Both the position numbers and the translations under genes were made by a program. A stretch of 64,000 nucleotides of DNA, from NCBI GenBank assembly GCA_963920765.1, contig OY987251.1:11287219-11351218 (forward strand), read 5' to 3'. Within the stretch, counting starts at the first letter, position 1; each line of letters begins with the position of its first letter. The notes under the pieces are model-generated. The model saw only the letters and a list, made by a program, of their open reading frames with translations. It was not told where the DNA came from and made no database searches. Positions 25,701-35,310 of this stretch are shown in pieces. The stretch is from Ulota crispa (lineage: Eukaryota > Streptophyta > Bryopsida > Orthotrichales > Orthotrichaceae).

Positions 25701-26902
25701 TCACAACTCATTGCTTGGCTACTTAGAGATGCATGCAACTCTCTAGATAATAGAATTTCACATGATTTACAACATGGACACCGCTTGTTTGTTTCTCCGC
25801 AACTTTATTGTTGTTGCCAAGCCATTTAAAAATTTGTTTATTGAAATAATTATGGAGGAAATTTACTATAGAATTAGTAAGTATTTATTTTAAGGAAAAT
25901 GTCGAGAAATTAATGTGGGGCAACCTAAACGCAATATTCAGTGTAGAAGGAGGATTCTTCAATGACGTAGTTAGTAAATCCAGGCCTACTGTTGAAAACC
26001 TAATTTTACAATCTTCTTGCAGAAGTTCTAGTCCACTATTCAGACAACGCCATAGTGCTGAAGTTAGGACGCAGGTAGTCAGAATACAGAAGCTTTAATC
26101 AAACTTTGCAACCCTAACAAAATTTGCACTAAAGAGGAAATGAATAAAAAAACCATGAAGTTTGCACTGCAAGAATATATAGCACATTTGCTAAATTGAT
26201 CCAATTCAAGGTCTCAAGATTTAGGGCTTAGAGCTTCGATGGTTAGGGTTAGAGCTTAGGATTTCAAAATTAGAGCTTCGTATTTAGGGTTTAAAGCTTC
26301 GGATGTTAGAGTTAGAGCTTAGGGTTTAGGGTTTAGAGCTTAAGATATAGGACCAGAGGTTAAGATTTAGGGTTAGAGCTTCGGATGTTAGGCTTAGAGC
26401 TTAGGATTCAGGTTTAGAGCTTAAGCTTTAGGGTTTAAGGGACAAGTAAAAGCGGAACCCTAATTTGACAAGGAGAGCTCCGGTAGCAAACGGATTAACA
26501 ACATTGTTTCTGTAACCAATTCTTCACTAACCAAAGCAGCTGATAAACTTTATAAACTAATCATACAGATTTGCGGCAAAGAAAACGAACCAAATCGTCG
26601 TCCTCCTCTGCAGCAATTTGCGGTTGCAACACACTGCTTGCAACTGCGGACACACGAGAACCAGCTCGTCGTCGTCGAACCTTATCCTCAGCTACAACGC
26701 CATTTACTTGGAATCCTGCAGGAGCACGAGCTGCTGAAGCGTGCAAGCAGAAGTCGCGGCGCAGAGGCCCGACCACTACATTTTGACAGGCGAGGCGTGG
26801 AACTACAACTACATCGTGGCCTCGTTCACTGGACTGCGAGAGACTACTCGTGGTGGAGCAACAACAAGCAGCACTACTTCCGAGGTGAAGAAGCCCTTGC
26901 AT
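16701..26902 (-). CDS. PTAC14: PTAC14, plastid PEP-associated SET-domain protein, twelve exons
   Basis: Exons in order of translation: 26902-26567, 25335-25198, 24427-24302, 23966-23838, 23710-23621, 23054-22904, 22013-21904, 21178-21107, 20484-20379, 19374-19180, 18490-18445, 16779-16701. They sum to 1578 nt (525 residues plus TAG) with every junction in frame at GT/AG. The protein follows PTAC14 throughout. It has a Ser/Ala/Arg-rich chloroplast transit peptide (first ~70-110 residues), then AYGIEFREGPDGIGVYS, KKPWMFFPDIVPMGHP, TDWDIRLASLLLLAL, the SET signature MFNHSVEPTC, MTFEY (SET tyrosine), MERYGFST, NPWDTLKFSGNSRIHLDSF and DGAILAAARTLPTW, and it ends RILY. PTAC14 is a PAP subunit of the plastid-encoded RNA polymerase, needed for chloroplast transcription. 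Length is a little above the Arabidopsis protein, mostly in the transit region. Introns hold several MITEs. Individual exon edges are inferred, not transcript-tested. Confidence 0.93.
17047..17983. mobile_element. TTAA-flanked element, large type, inverted copy in PTAC14 intron 11
   Basis: The left end is TTAACCCCTAAAAGCCC. The right end GGGCCTTTAGGGGATGA has lost the TTAA by substitution. The body is the reverse-complement relative of 3629-4571 (shared phrases around the TCCAACCATAGGATC and FTSKVKK-encoding segments). It is non-coding in practice. Confidence 0.65.
17982..18070. repeat. 89-bp near-perfect palindrome
   Basis: Arms beginning GAGATCTCAAATCTAGGTAA and its inverse flank a loop of about 15 bases (TTTTGTGGCACAAAA, itself partly symmetrical). 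It abuts the decayed right end of the TTAA element. Probably a tiny foldback MITE in PTAC14 intron 11. Confidence 0.6.
18162..18408. mobile_element. Foldback MITE, family F, copy 1 (internally deleted)
   Basis: It starts GGGAAAATTTTATGAATAC and ends with its inverse (...CTATAAAAAGTTCCC). The core TTGTGCATGTCACTT... is mirrored by AAGTGACATGCACAACAAAA. It belongs with copies at 22414, 28711, 38079, 38714 and 42649. It lies in PTAC14 intron 11. Confidence 0.6.
18865..19105. repeat. Dispersed repeat family G, copy 1
   Basis: Shares the ordered phrases GTAAAATGGTGAGC, CTCAAAATCAATG, CACAATTATAGGGC and GCTCACAAATCCCTGCTCATG with copies at 28205-28440 (inverted), 29208-29455 and 40165-40390. It lies in PTAC14 intron 10. 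No coding potential. Confidence 0.55.
19383..19736. repeat. Local tandem duplication (~176-bp unit) in PTAC14 intron 9
   Basis: The segment from ACAACAAAATTACAAGGTAG through CTAACTAGTGCATTTAGGTTGCC is repeated in the same order at about 19560-19736 with scattered changes. The second unit continues into a dispersed repeat shared with intron 1. Confidence 0.7.
19690..19975. repeat. Dispersed repeat shared with 25640-25948
   Basis: Collinear with 25640-25948 through phrases such as GCAACTCTCTAGATA, TTTCACATGRTTTACRAC and GGGGMAACCTAAAYGCA. Both copies sit inside PTAC14 introns (9 and 1) in the same orientation. Confidence 0.6.
19882..20232 (-). pseudogene. Possible Deg-protease PDZ-domain remnant inside PTAC14 intron 9
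   Basis: The minus-strand frame contains YIILGDIISTIDKEKLGGE followed by KDLHEIV. This resembles the LGDIIxxVNGxKVxNGxDLYxIL segment of the PDZ domain in Deg/HtrA proteases. The frame upstream (KVTREQIANLS) is unassigned. PTAC14 exon 9 joins exon 10 in frame without it, so it is not part of that gene. A diverged relative at about 25920-26000 carries a stop within the equivalent LHEIV segment. No protease catalytic triad region is visible. This is a resemblance only. Confidence 0.3.
22414..22669. mobile_element. Foldback MITE, family F, copy 2 (variant core)
   Basis: Ends GGGAAAAGTTGATGGATACC and its inverse GGTATCCATCAAATTTCCC. The phrases TTTTTCAGAAATTGCAC and TGTGCTATTTCTGAAAAA are mirrored. 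The centre differs from the other family F copies. It lies in PTAC14 intron 6, 235 bp from exon 6. Confidence 0.65.
22676..22860. mobile_element. One-ended TTAA-type element fragment
   Basis: A single left end, TTAACCCTTAAATGCCC, is followed by sequence resembling the left part of the 17047 element (GTGACTGTTACTTTCCAAAG..., TTTCTACTCATT). No right TTAA end was found, so this is a truncated copy. Confidence 0.4.
23213..23504. mobile_element. PIF/Harbinger-like MITE with TTA target duplication
   Basis: The left junction is TTA followed by GAGCATCTGCGCC. The right junction is GGATGCTC followed by TTA. The same GAGCATC ends with TAA or TTA duplications occur at 49071-49348 and 61838-62320. A 3-bp TWA duplication is typical of PIF/Harbinger. 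It lies in PTAC14 intron 5. Non-coding. Confidence 0.65.
24091..24292. repeat. Tandem duplication (~105-bp unit) in PTAC14 intron 3
   Basis: Two adjacent copies share GTGATCTTACAAGCACAATG and ATTACTGTATATAATATGCT and differ at a handful of positions. They lie just downstream of exon 3. Confidence 0.75.
25130..25197 (-). repeat. GTAT-type microsatellite overlapping the PTAC14 exon 2 splice donor
   Basis: Immediately after exon 2 the minus strand reads GTATGTATGTATGCATGTAT and continues as degenerate (GTAT/ATAC)n. The first GTATGT is the donor, with further GTATGT hexamers four bases apart. Confidence 0.75.
25640..25948. repeat. Dispersed repeat shared with 19690-19975
   Basis: Second copy of the repeat described at 19690-19975, in PTAC14 intron 1. 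Confidence 0.6.
26219..26445 (+). repeat. Degenerate telomere-like repeats in PTAC14 intron 1
   Basis: Roughly 230 bases of imperfect TTAGGGTT/TTTAGGG units alternate with TTAGAGCTTCGGAT-type units. The composition resembles plant-type interstitial telomeric sequence that has diverged. Confidence 0.55.
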
Positions 26903-28204
26903 CGCTCGCGTGCGTGCGTAAACCTAATTATACAATGGACTTGAGAGCTAAGAATCGCTTGTAAGTTAACTGCGGAATCCTTTGGTTTAGTGAAAGACGC
27001 TTCGACGACTGCTTCACATTGAAAAATCCTTGCTAAACTACAACAAAATTCTTGCAAAATTCTTGCGGACTGAAAGAGTGAAGCTCCGACAGTATGCGAC
27101 ATCGACTCTCTCGTAAGTCGTAAGCCAGCTTGAGCCAGGGGTGACCACGGCCGTCCAATGTAAAGACCAAATCGAATCGAAGCCGTCAATCCATATGGGG
27201 AACTTTGCAAGGGAACGTGGGGCTCACTCCGGTCAGGCCGGGTCAGAGGCTGGGTCACGTCCAAGCTCGGTCCAGGGTCCTGCTCCAGCTCGGATTCCTG
27301 CTGCTCAGGCTCGGATTCCTGCTGCTCAGGCTCGGATTCCTGCTGCTCAGGCTCGGATTCCTGCTGCTCAGGCCCGAGCTCCCGCTCCGGATCGGTCCAT
27401 GGGTCCCGCTCCAGCTTGGGATGAATTGTGCTAGCTCAGGAGCCCAAACTAGGAGGTTCAGAGCAAGACTATTTTTTTCATTTTTTAAGAAGTGAGGAAG
27501 TGGCAATTTAAAATGTCATAGTGGTGCTCCAAATTTTAACATTCATCCACATATTGGATAGAAAATATCACATTAGTACATGGTGCATGTCTTTAATTTG
27601 GTTTTCTTCCACAATTTGGGGGTTTCATCCAAGTCTTTCTTTAATTTGAAGCCTTTTTGGCAATTTCATCCAAGATTTTTGGCATTTTCTTTTTACATTT
27701 TTTAGCCAGATTATTATTTTTTGGTGTAGTCTGGCACCAGAAAGCAAAAAAAAATAGCCTTGGTTTATCTAAGGGTTTAGAAACATCAATACATAATCAT
27801 TTAAGGATTTTGGGTACCCCAAGGTCTAGGAAAATTTATGAATTTTTTTAGGGTTAGTCTTTCAACAAGCTATCATGGAATGTCATTTATGTGGAAAAAA
27901 CTATTGTAATTTACTTTATATGAAAGGGCAAAGTTATCGTTTATAGGGTCTCTAAACTAACCTTGAAAATGCTTGGATGTGTTCCTATAATGGCACTTGA
28001 CGGTCCCAATCAAAACCCTCCCAAAGCAACTTAGCAACTGACATGTGGCAAAATTTTGATTTTGCAAGCAACTTTCATTGCTCCACTTTGGGTTCATTAG
28101 TGTGCTATGAAACCCCCAAATCTAGGGTGCGGAATTGAGTGACACTCAGGAATGGGCATGTGTACCTTACCCTATGTTGAGAATGCGTTCAAATTGGGGA
28201 GTGC
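26903..28204. other. PTAC14 upstream region and gene-free spacer
   Basis: 26903-27140 presumably contains the PTAC14 promoter and 5' leader. A GC-rich stretch follows, with the tandem repeat listed separately. 27480-28204 is AT-rich with no recognised gene. The ORFs through the GC-rich block encode only repeat-derived Pro/Ala or Ser/Arg peptides. Confidence 0.45.
27288..27371. repeat. 21-bp tandem repeat, four units
   Basis: GCTCGGATTCCTGCTGCTCAG is repeated four times without visible change, in a locally GC-rich block 0.4 kb upstream of PTAC14. Because 21 is a multiple of 3 it opens repetitive frames on both strands. These are not evidence for a gene. Confidence 0.9.
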
Positions 28205-28440
28205 TAAATACTGAGCAGGGATCCATGAGTCATGCGCTAAGAATTTTTGTCAAAAAAGTAAAATTCACCGACAAATGTGTACATAGGGCCTTGTAATTGT
28301 GCTTTATAAATATTCACCTCTTGAAAAGCTTAATGTTTTTAAAGTTTTTTCATTGTATTTGAGCTCAAAATTGGTTCTTACGCCAAACACCTTTGCTTAC
28401 GCTGATAGGCTAACCATTTTACTATCATAAAATCATGTTG
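28205..28440. repeat. Dispersed repeat family G, copy 2 (inverted)
   Basis: Reverse-complement relative of 18865-19105, recognisable from GAGCAGGGATCCATGAGT, GTACATAGGGCC and GAGCTCAAAATTGGTTCTT. Confidence 0.55.
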
Positions 28441-28710
28441 GCCTACTTTTTTTAAAAAAAGTTGTATTGCCCTTTCTTTTTATATGGATATCAAAATTAC
28501 AGTTATTTAAATAAATTTTTTTGGATATATAATGAAATCAAGGTTGTAAAGTATAAAAGTGTTGAAACAAAAACTTTCTTGAAATCACAGAAAGAAAATA
28601 ATTTCATTAATTTCATATAGATCAACAAGATATGCATGAAACTTCAAAGAAAAGTAAATTCGGTAATGAAGTTTAATTAATCCATCAAAATGCATGTATT
28701 ATTAATTTAT

Positions 28711-29033
28711 GGGAAAATTTCATGGCCGGATACCCCTAAAGTTTGCAATAATTTCATGGATACCCTTGCTTTTTCAAAAATACCACAAATATCCTTGGAC
28801 CAAAATTTTCAAGTGTTTTTTTGTTGTGCATGCTACACTTCCCTTCTTCCTTTGTGCGCACGCATACTATAAAAGAAGTGCAAGAAGTGTGCGCACAAAG
28901 GGAGAAGGAAGTGACATGCGCAACAAAACAAACTCTTGAAAATTTTGGTCTAAGGAAATTTCTGAAATTTTTGAAAAAGCAAATGTATCTATGAGAATAT
29001 GGCAAACTTCAGGAGTGTTCATGAAATTATCCC
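28711..29033. mobile_element. Foldback MITE, family F, copy 3
   Basis: GGGAAAATTTCATGG at the left end mirrors CATGAAATTATCCC at the right. The central CTTCCTTTGTGCGCACGC mirrors GTGCGCACAAAGGGAGAAGG, giving nearly full-length arms of about 150 bp. Confidence 0.75.
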
Positions 29034-29207
29034 TTTTTTAAAATAGAGCCTTAGAATGATAGAGGAAAAAATAGTTCTTTTGATCCAAATTTTAAAAAAT
29101 GAGCACTAAATTCTCACATTTCATGCTCATAGCACATCTTAGGGTGTGGCAGTAGCAATTTTGGGTGCAGCTTTAGCAATTTTGTGTTGTTAAGCCCTTA
29201 TGTAATA

Positions 29208-29455
29208 GTAGAGGTGAGAGTAAAATGGTGAGCCATGAGTTGGGATTCAAGATCCTATGAGCAAGAACTAATTCTTAACTCAAAATTAATGAAATAATTT
29301 AAAAAAATCAAGTTTTTTAAAAGATGATTGTTTAAATTGCACAATTATAGGGCTTTGCATACACAGTTATAGGTGGAAACTATGGTTTAAAAAAAATATC
29401 CCAACTTATTGCTCACAACTCACAAATCCCTATTCATGAAATAGCATTCTCCGGT
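29208..29455. repeat. Dispersed repeat family G, copy 3
   Basis: Shares GTAAAATGGTGAGCC, CTCAAAATTAATG, GCACAATTATAGGGC and CTCACAAATCCCTATTCATG with the copy at 18865-19105, same orientation. Confidence 0.55.
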
Positions 29456-30009
29456 TTCAAACTTTTGTTGGGCAAACCAGTTTTCCCTAACACTTATTCT
29501 TTGTCCATTTTTGCAACAAAAGAAATGTGAAAAATCATGGTAGATTCAAAACTCCTTTCTTAAATTCTTTCTCTTTTTTGTAGTTTTCTCACATGAAGGA
29601 ACTAGGGAAACAATTTTCTGCTCCTCTTGATGTGCAAAAAATTGCTCAATATTCTTGTAACTAAACATTAATTTGTACAAGAAATTCTTAGTTTCCTAAG
29701 GAAATATATTGATTTTGCAAGATAAACAATAATGCCAAAACTTTGGAACTTTGAAACACCCTATTAACCAAAATTCATAAAATGCATTAACACGGGTGGC
29801 AACTATTCAAGTAGATATTACCGTACTGAGGTGAGAGAACACTCGAGGTACGCCACATTGGGTGTCACAACCCAAAAATGGAGGTAAATATAATTATGTA
29901 CTTGGACTTGCTCAAAGTATAAAGGGATTTTTCAAATTTTTATTTTGCTTTCCTATTTACTATATGTGTTAAGTACATAGAATCATAATTAGATTTGTTA
30001 AAAAAACAC

Positions 30010-30660
30010 ATTCAAACACCTATCTGCTTCTCATTCTGGTGGAACGTGCTCTTCATATTGGCCCACTTGTCCTTGGTTTGCTGCCACGTGCGTTGTGGCT
30101 CATCTAGAAACTGGTTGTTGAGCTCCTTAGTAAAGTCCTGTATTGACATGTGGTATCAAGTGAGAGCTGATTTTAAATAAATAGTAAGACTACATGGTTT
30201 CAAGAGGGGTGTTTCTAAGAGTATCGTAACACTTGAGCATGCTCATTGCATGCGTGGAAGAGATTGAAGTTGTCATCCGTGAATGATCAAATGCAGCAAC
30301 GTTGGAAGGCTTGACCTCCTCAAGAAGGAGATATTCAAGGTGTGTGTCTCGGCTATGCTTTTCCTACTGGGTCATGGTCTTATGATGAGTTGTTGGTTTT
30401 GTACAACTTACCAAGAGTGCTCAAACGCCGTAGGACCAATAGTGCTAATTTGCATGAATTGCATCTAACAAACAACCAAAGGTGGGAATGTATCTTGGAG
30501 AGGTGTTTTAAACAAGGAGTCATTAGAAGTCCAAATCAATGTATTGACACGTGGAATCAAGTGAGAGTTGATTCTTCAAAACACATATGCCTACGTTTTT
30601 TTTTAATGTATGGTAGAAGAATAGTTTTTTTACTTTCATTGTGATGTTTGCAAATGAATA
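30010..30660. pseudogene. Broken trihelix/MADF-like DNA-binding gene fragments
   Basis: On the minus strand at 30022-30150 a 43-codon frame contains RTWQQTKDKWANMKSTFHQ, the tryptophan-spaced pattern of trihelix or MADF/SANT-like domains. On the plus strand, about 30370-30610, a different frame reads WSYDELLVLYNLPRV, RWECILERCFKQG, RSPNQCIDTWNQVR, which fits the W...W...W layout of a trihelix domain. The phrase around GTATTGACATGTGGTATCAAG (about 30130) recurs at about 30538. No intact gene can be drawn. Such Myb/trihelix proteins occur as host factors and as the second protein of PIF/Harbinger transposons. Confidence 0.4.
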
Positions 30661-30779
30661 AACCATAAGCATTTTGATCTCTGCAAAGGAAAAAACCATG
30701 TACCAATTGTTAAGGCTGTTTTTAACTGATGCAAGGCTTTTGGAACACCAAAGTGAAGCTATTCCAACACAATTCATCT

Positions 30780-31553
30780 TTTTTTGAACTAGGCTTCATA
30801 TTAGTCACTTATCGTTTGTAGTTACTATTTTTACAGAGGTTCAATTTTAATGCTGACAAATGTAAGAAAGCTTAAAAGTGCCAAAAAATACGGCATCTAA
30901 ATATCGTATGCAAAAGTTATGAATGGTCAAATGTTAACATAATGAATGTTGATAAGAAATACATGTAAATAAGTACAAATGAATCAACAACAACAATTGT
31001 TTTATTCAATGTATTGTAATTTGAAACAAGTAAAGTCAAATTCAAATCAAATCAAATTAATTTAACTCAAAATTGGAAACAAAATTCAAATGTCCACAAC
31101 TTTTAGAAGGACATTACACATGAGAGAAAACACCCACTCTTCAAATTACTTGCAAAGTCCTTAGGTTTGAAAGCTTCCACAAACATGACTGCTAAAACTT
31201 GAGCATGAAATGCCCTTTTTGTTTACTTTTACACCTCCAAAAATCTCATTTGGCCATATTGGGCTCTTTGGTCTTTTATGGGTTAAGTTTTTAAATTTTT
31301 ACTTTTGTGGACATTATTAAAATCTCACAGTACCATAAAATACTAGAATATTATGGAATAGTACAAAAATTTTGGATTTGGAGAAATTGTAATCTTCTAC
31401 CTTTACTTCCCAAAAGACATCCACGGCTGCTCTATCTAAGTCTTCATTCAATTTCCTACATACATCTCAAAGTTTTCAAATATTTGCAGAAATAAAGTTG
31501 ATTTTTTGCTTGTTTTTTGGCTAGGGATGGTTTTGTGAAAAATTATGTTTTCC
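30780..31553. other. AT-rich spacer
   Basis: No gene recognised. A TTAA-type right end (GGTCTTTTATGGGTTAA) lies at about 31270-31284 without an identified left partner. Confidence 0.45.
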
Positions 31554-32468
31554 TTAATCCTTTAATGACCACACCCATTTTCACAGAATCCACTGAAATC
31601 ATGGGCTATAAGCTTAGATTTGGAATTGACTCAAATAAGGACCCATTTTCAATAATCCAATCGTACAAATAGGAAGTACACCTTGTTTATTGTAAAGCAC
31701 CAAAATTTCAGCTAGATCTACCGTTTGAGGTGAAATATTATAATGATTGAGTGAGCCATATGCGGAAAATCTCTTGTGTTTCATTCTTGTTTACTTTTGA
31801 ATTTTAACCTTTCATGCAAGCTTTGATTGAAAAGAGCCTTACATTTCTAGAAAGCAAGGTTTCCCACCTTTCCAACAAGACTAGTTTCACACAAAATAGA
31901 CAAATATAGCAATCACAAGGTGTAGCTAAGTGGACAAAAAGGGTCAATAAACCCACTTTCTTTGCTACCCTGAAACGATTCTACAAGAAATTTGATAATT
32001 ATTTTGGAAAATCCAATTGGTGAAAACAATCAAGAATTGGCCTTAAATGTAGGATGGCAAATTTTAAAGCCAAAATGACAACAACATTTTAGTAAATCTT
32101 CAAATACAACAATTATACTACTACCATATAGGAAAACAATACAAGCGTATTTCTTAAGCAATTTGAAATTTTTTAGAATTGTGCAATTGAAATTTGACAT
32201 TCTTCTTGCATACTTGATGTATTGGGTTATTGCTTTGATCCATCTTTGACAAAAAATGGATACATATTTTGAAGCCATGCCGTATAAATACCATTATTTA
32301 TCAACTCACATACCCAATTGCATTGTTATTTTTTTAAATGGATGCAAAATTCTTATGATCACATGCATACTTCAAGACCAAATTCCAAATTATTAAGCAA
32401 TTTCAACCTACAAGCCTAAAACTACTCCCAGCAACCAAAATATGGTCGCGTGGTCCTTAAAGGGTTAA
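31554..32468. mobile_element. TTAA-flanked element, 915 bp, sharing its right TTAA with the next element
   Basis: The left end is TTAATCCTTTAATGACCAC. The right end is the inverse of TTAACCCTTTAAGGACCAC. The right TTAA (32465-32468) is at the same time the left TTAA of the element at 32465-33497. No coding sequence. Confidence 0.7.
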
Positions 32469-33497
32469 CCCCTAAAGGACCAAGGGCCCTTTTGGGGGAC
32501 AAGTGGGATTTCGAATATGTATCTATGGCTAAACTACTTTGTGTGATTTTTTGAAAATTTTATTGAATGAGGAATTCAAAAATTTACATGGGAATGTAAT
32601 TTCTTCTTCATTATGACATTTATTGACAAAGAAAAAAATGGAAATTTAGAAAATTCTGCTCCCCAAGCAACTAAAAACTTCTTTAAAAAAACAAATTTTT
32701 CAAATAAAAAGCTTATATAGGTTCTTTAGACTTATATAGATGTGGGAAGCTTTGAATCATTCAATTCTTATAGATGGGATGAAAGTTATGAGAAGTTTTA
32801 GTTTGTGGGTAGCATTACAAAGGATTTGGGCCCAAGAAAATATTGAGAGTTTGGATGTTCCCAATGCTGGGAACTAGCCACTGCTGGTCATCAAAAAAAA
32901 TATTAAAATATACAAAAATAAAAATAAAAAAAAGTAAAGAAAGTCAAAAAATTATCTCTTTTTTTTCCAAATTTTTTAATTAAATAATAATATCTGACGT
33001 GGTCACCCTAATGCCATGTCATATTGTTGCAGATTGCCTATGTGGAAGTGTTGTGGAAGTGTTCCCAAAGTTCCCATAGTTTTGGAGGAAGGGGCCCATT
33101 TTTGGGTTCAAATCCCTTGTAATGGTTTGGTTTTGCTCAATACCACACCTACCCGCAAACTAAAACTTCTCATAACTTTCATCTCATTTATATGAATTGA
33201 ATGAATCAAAGCTCCCCACTTCTATATAAGTCTAAGAACCTATATCAGATTTTTATTTGAAAAAAAACGAAAAATTTATAGAAGTTTTTGGTTGCCCGAG
33301 GAGTAGCATTTTCTAGATTTTCATTTTTAACTTCTTCAATAAATGTTGGAATGAAGAGAAAATTACATTCCCATGTAGATTTTTGAATTCCTCACCTTCA
33401 ATAAAAGTTTCAAAAATCACCCAAAGCAGTTTAGCCATATGTACATGCTTGAAATCCCATTTGTCCCCCGAGGGGACAATGGTCTTTTAGGGGTTAA
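32465..33497. mobile_element. TTAA-flanked foldback element, 1033 bp
   Basis: Ends TTAACCCCTAAAGGACC and GGTCTTTTAGGGGTTAA. The arms extend well beyond the terminus: the left-arm phrases CTATGGCTAAACTACTTTG and GGAATTCAAAAATTTACATGG are mirrored near 33365-33440. The left arm is clearly related to the left part of 3629-4571. A 3-kb relative with transposase is not present here. Confidence 0.8.
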
Positions 33498-34108
33498 TTG
33501 TGTTTAAGATTCCAAATGATTGCAACTAGGCCTAGAATGGCTCAAATACAAATTTCCAAAACAATATTTTTCACAAAATTTATTCAATATTTTAATATTT
33601 TTGATGTGTTTTTATACACTAAATATAGTAAAAATTATGCCAAAAGTGGTACACCTCTAGTGTACTCTCACCCAGTGTGACATGGGTTTCCTTTTTCATT
33701 AATTGAGACTTTTTAAAAACGTATTTCCACAAAATGTTTAAGAAAAATTGACAAAATTTGTGAAAATTGAATAAGAGCTATGACAAAAGGTTAATTAATA
33801 AAATATCAATGCTGAAAGGGTTTTGAATCACTTGTACCTTGAATAGTTAACAATTTAATTAAAACTTATTATACACACCCACTTCCATTCATATGAATTT
33901 TATAAAAATTAAACTGCTTTCACCTTTATTGCCTCTTTAATTTGAAAGGACATGATATTTTGTTCACATTCAATATATGACAAATAGTGAAAAAATTATG
34001 TACTTACAAAACCAAAATCATATTTATTTCATTTTGGTGTAGACAAAATGCATTGGGTGAAATAATGATTATTTTGTATTGCAAAGATGAAACCCATGTC
34101 ACACTATG
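33498..34108. other. AT-rich spacer
   Basis: No gene or defined repeat boundary recognised. The phrase GTGTGACATGGGTTTC near 33677 is mirrored by GAAACCCATGTCACAC near 34090, so it may be the interior of a loose foldback. Confidence 0.4.
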
Positions 34109-34766
34109 GTAACCCCAAAATGACCCTGGAAATTCTTGAGCTTCTAGGAATTTGCTCTAATTTGAACAAAAAAGCCGGCCAACTTTTTGATAAGTTGTAT
34201 CAGTTCTTTTTCAGTTGTAACCGTATAAAATCAAAATAGACACGTAAGAGATCACATTTGAAAAGAAAACACAACAATATCTCTTATGGATTGAAAGATT
34301 ATAATGTTTGATCATGAGGGTATTAAACTTGTGAAAGTGATATGAAGTCTTTCAGGTTTCTTTTCACATGTCGAATTTAAAAATTTGGTCACCAAAATAA
34401 TATGAGGTTAAAGGCCTAACATGCATAACCCCAATCAATATATGGCTTCTCAAAATCTACTCTACAATTTTCTTAAATGAATTTCTAATGTGATTTTTTC
34501 TCAAAAATCTAATATATTTGAGGCTTGCTCCCAAAAGCCCTCAACACTACATAAAGTCAAGATTGCAATGGACACCCATGCACAAAATATTGAATAATAA
34601 AACCATAATCAATCATTTGAAAAATCAGATTGTTAAAGCTAATACAAAACTTCAAAAAGATTTTTTCAAGAATATAAACTACTAAAATAGTAATTTGGTA
34701 AGGTTTTATTTAACTTCAAAAATTGGTCGAGGACACATTATGTCCTCATAGTCGTTTTGGGGTTAA
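34109..34766. mobile_element. TTAA-type element with altered left TTAA
   Basis: The left end GTAACCCCAAAATGACC pairs with the right end GTCGTTTTGGGGTTAA. The left TTAA has become GTAA. Same terminal layout as the other TTAA elements, different interior. Confidence 0.5.
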
Positions 34767-35072
34767 AGGAAGGTTTGCATTGTGTCCACATCCCACTAAT
34801 TTTTTGTGAATTTAGTTGGTGTTGACCCAAAACTTGGGACTTGGCACTTCACACTATGTTCCAAGTCTCATGTTTGAATTGCTTACATATAAGCAACATT
34901 TTTTGGAAGTTTTGGCGCCATAGAAGGTGGAACTTTACTCAAGGTTTGATCAACTATATAATTTAACCATATGTTTAGCCCAAGTTCCACAAATATTTTT
35001 GCAAAAAACAAATGTGACTTTTTGTAGGACTCCTTTTAGCCCTTAATAACACACTGAAGCTAGGATCTTGAG

Positions 35073-35310
35073 TTAACCCTTCAATGTTTAAGCATCTTGT
35101 TAAGACCACTACAATACAAGATATTTTCCTTGTATTTATAATAAATTCACACCTTCACAACATTTGAGATCAACACATAAGCTGGAATATAGATGAATGT
35201 GATCCTAATGAGCTATTTAAAATCCCAAATTCAAACTTCTTGTAGGTAGCAAATACCAACTATATGACAATGTATATACTATGCACTATATATGATTACT
35301 TAAGGGTTAA
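35073..35310. mobile_element. TTAA-flanked short element (238 bp), family S
   Basis: TTAACCCTTCAATGTTT to ACTTAAGGGTTAA. The interior (ATTCACACCTTCACAACATTTGAGATCAA..., then GAGCTATTTAAAATC) aligns with 54248-54488 in the same orientation and with 57170-57409 and 58038-58271 in the opposite orientation. Lengths of the four are 238, 241, 240 and 234. Confidence 0.75.

Noticed and set aside
27141..27506. Pro/Ala-rich (+) and Ser/Arg-rich (-) open frames upstream of PTAC14
   Set aside because: They arise from four 21-bp tandem units; no domain, splice context or conservation argument.
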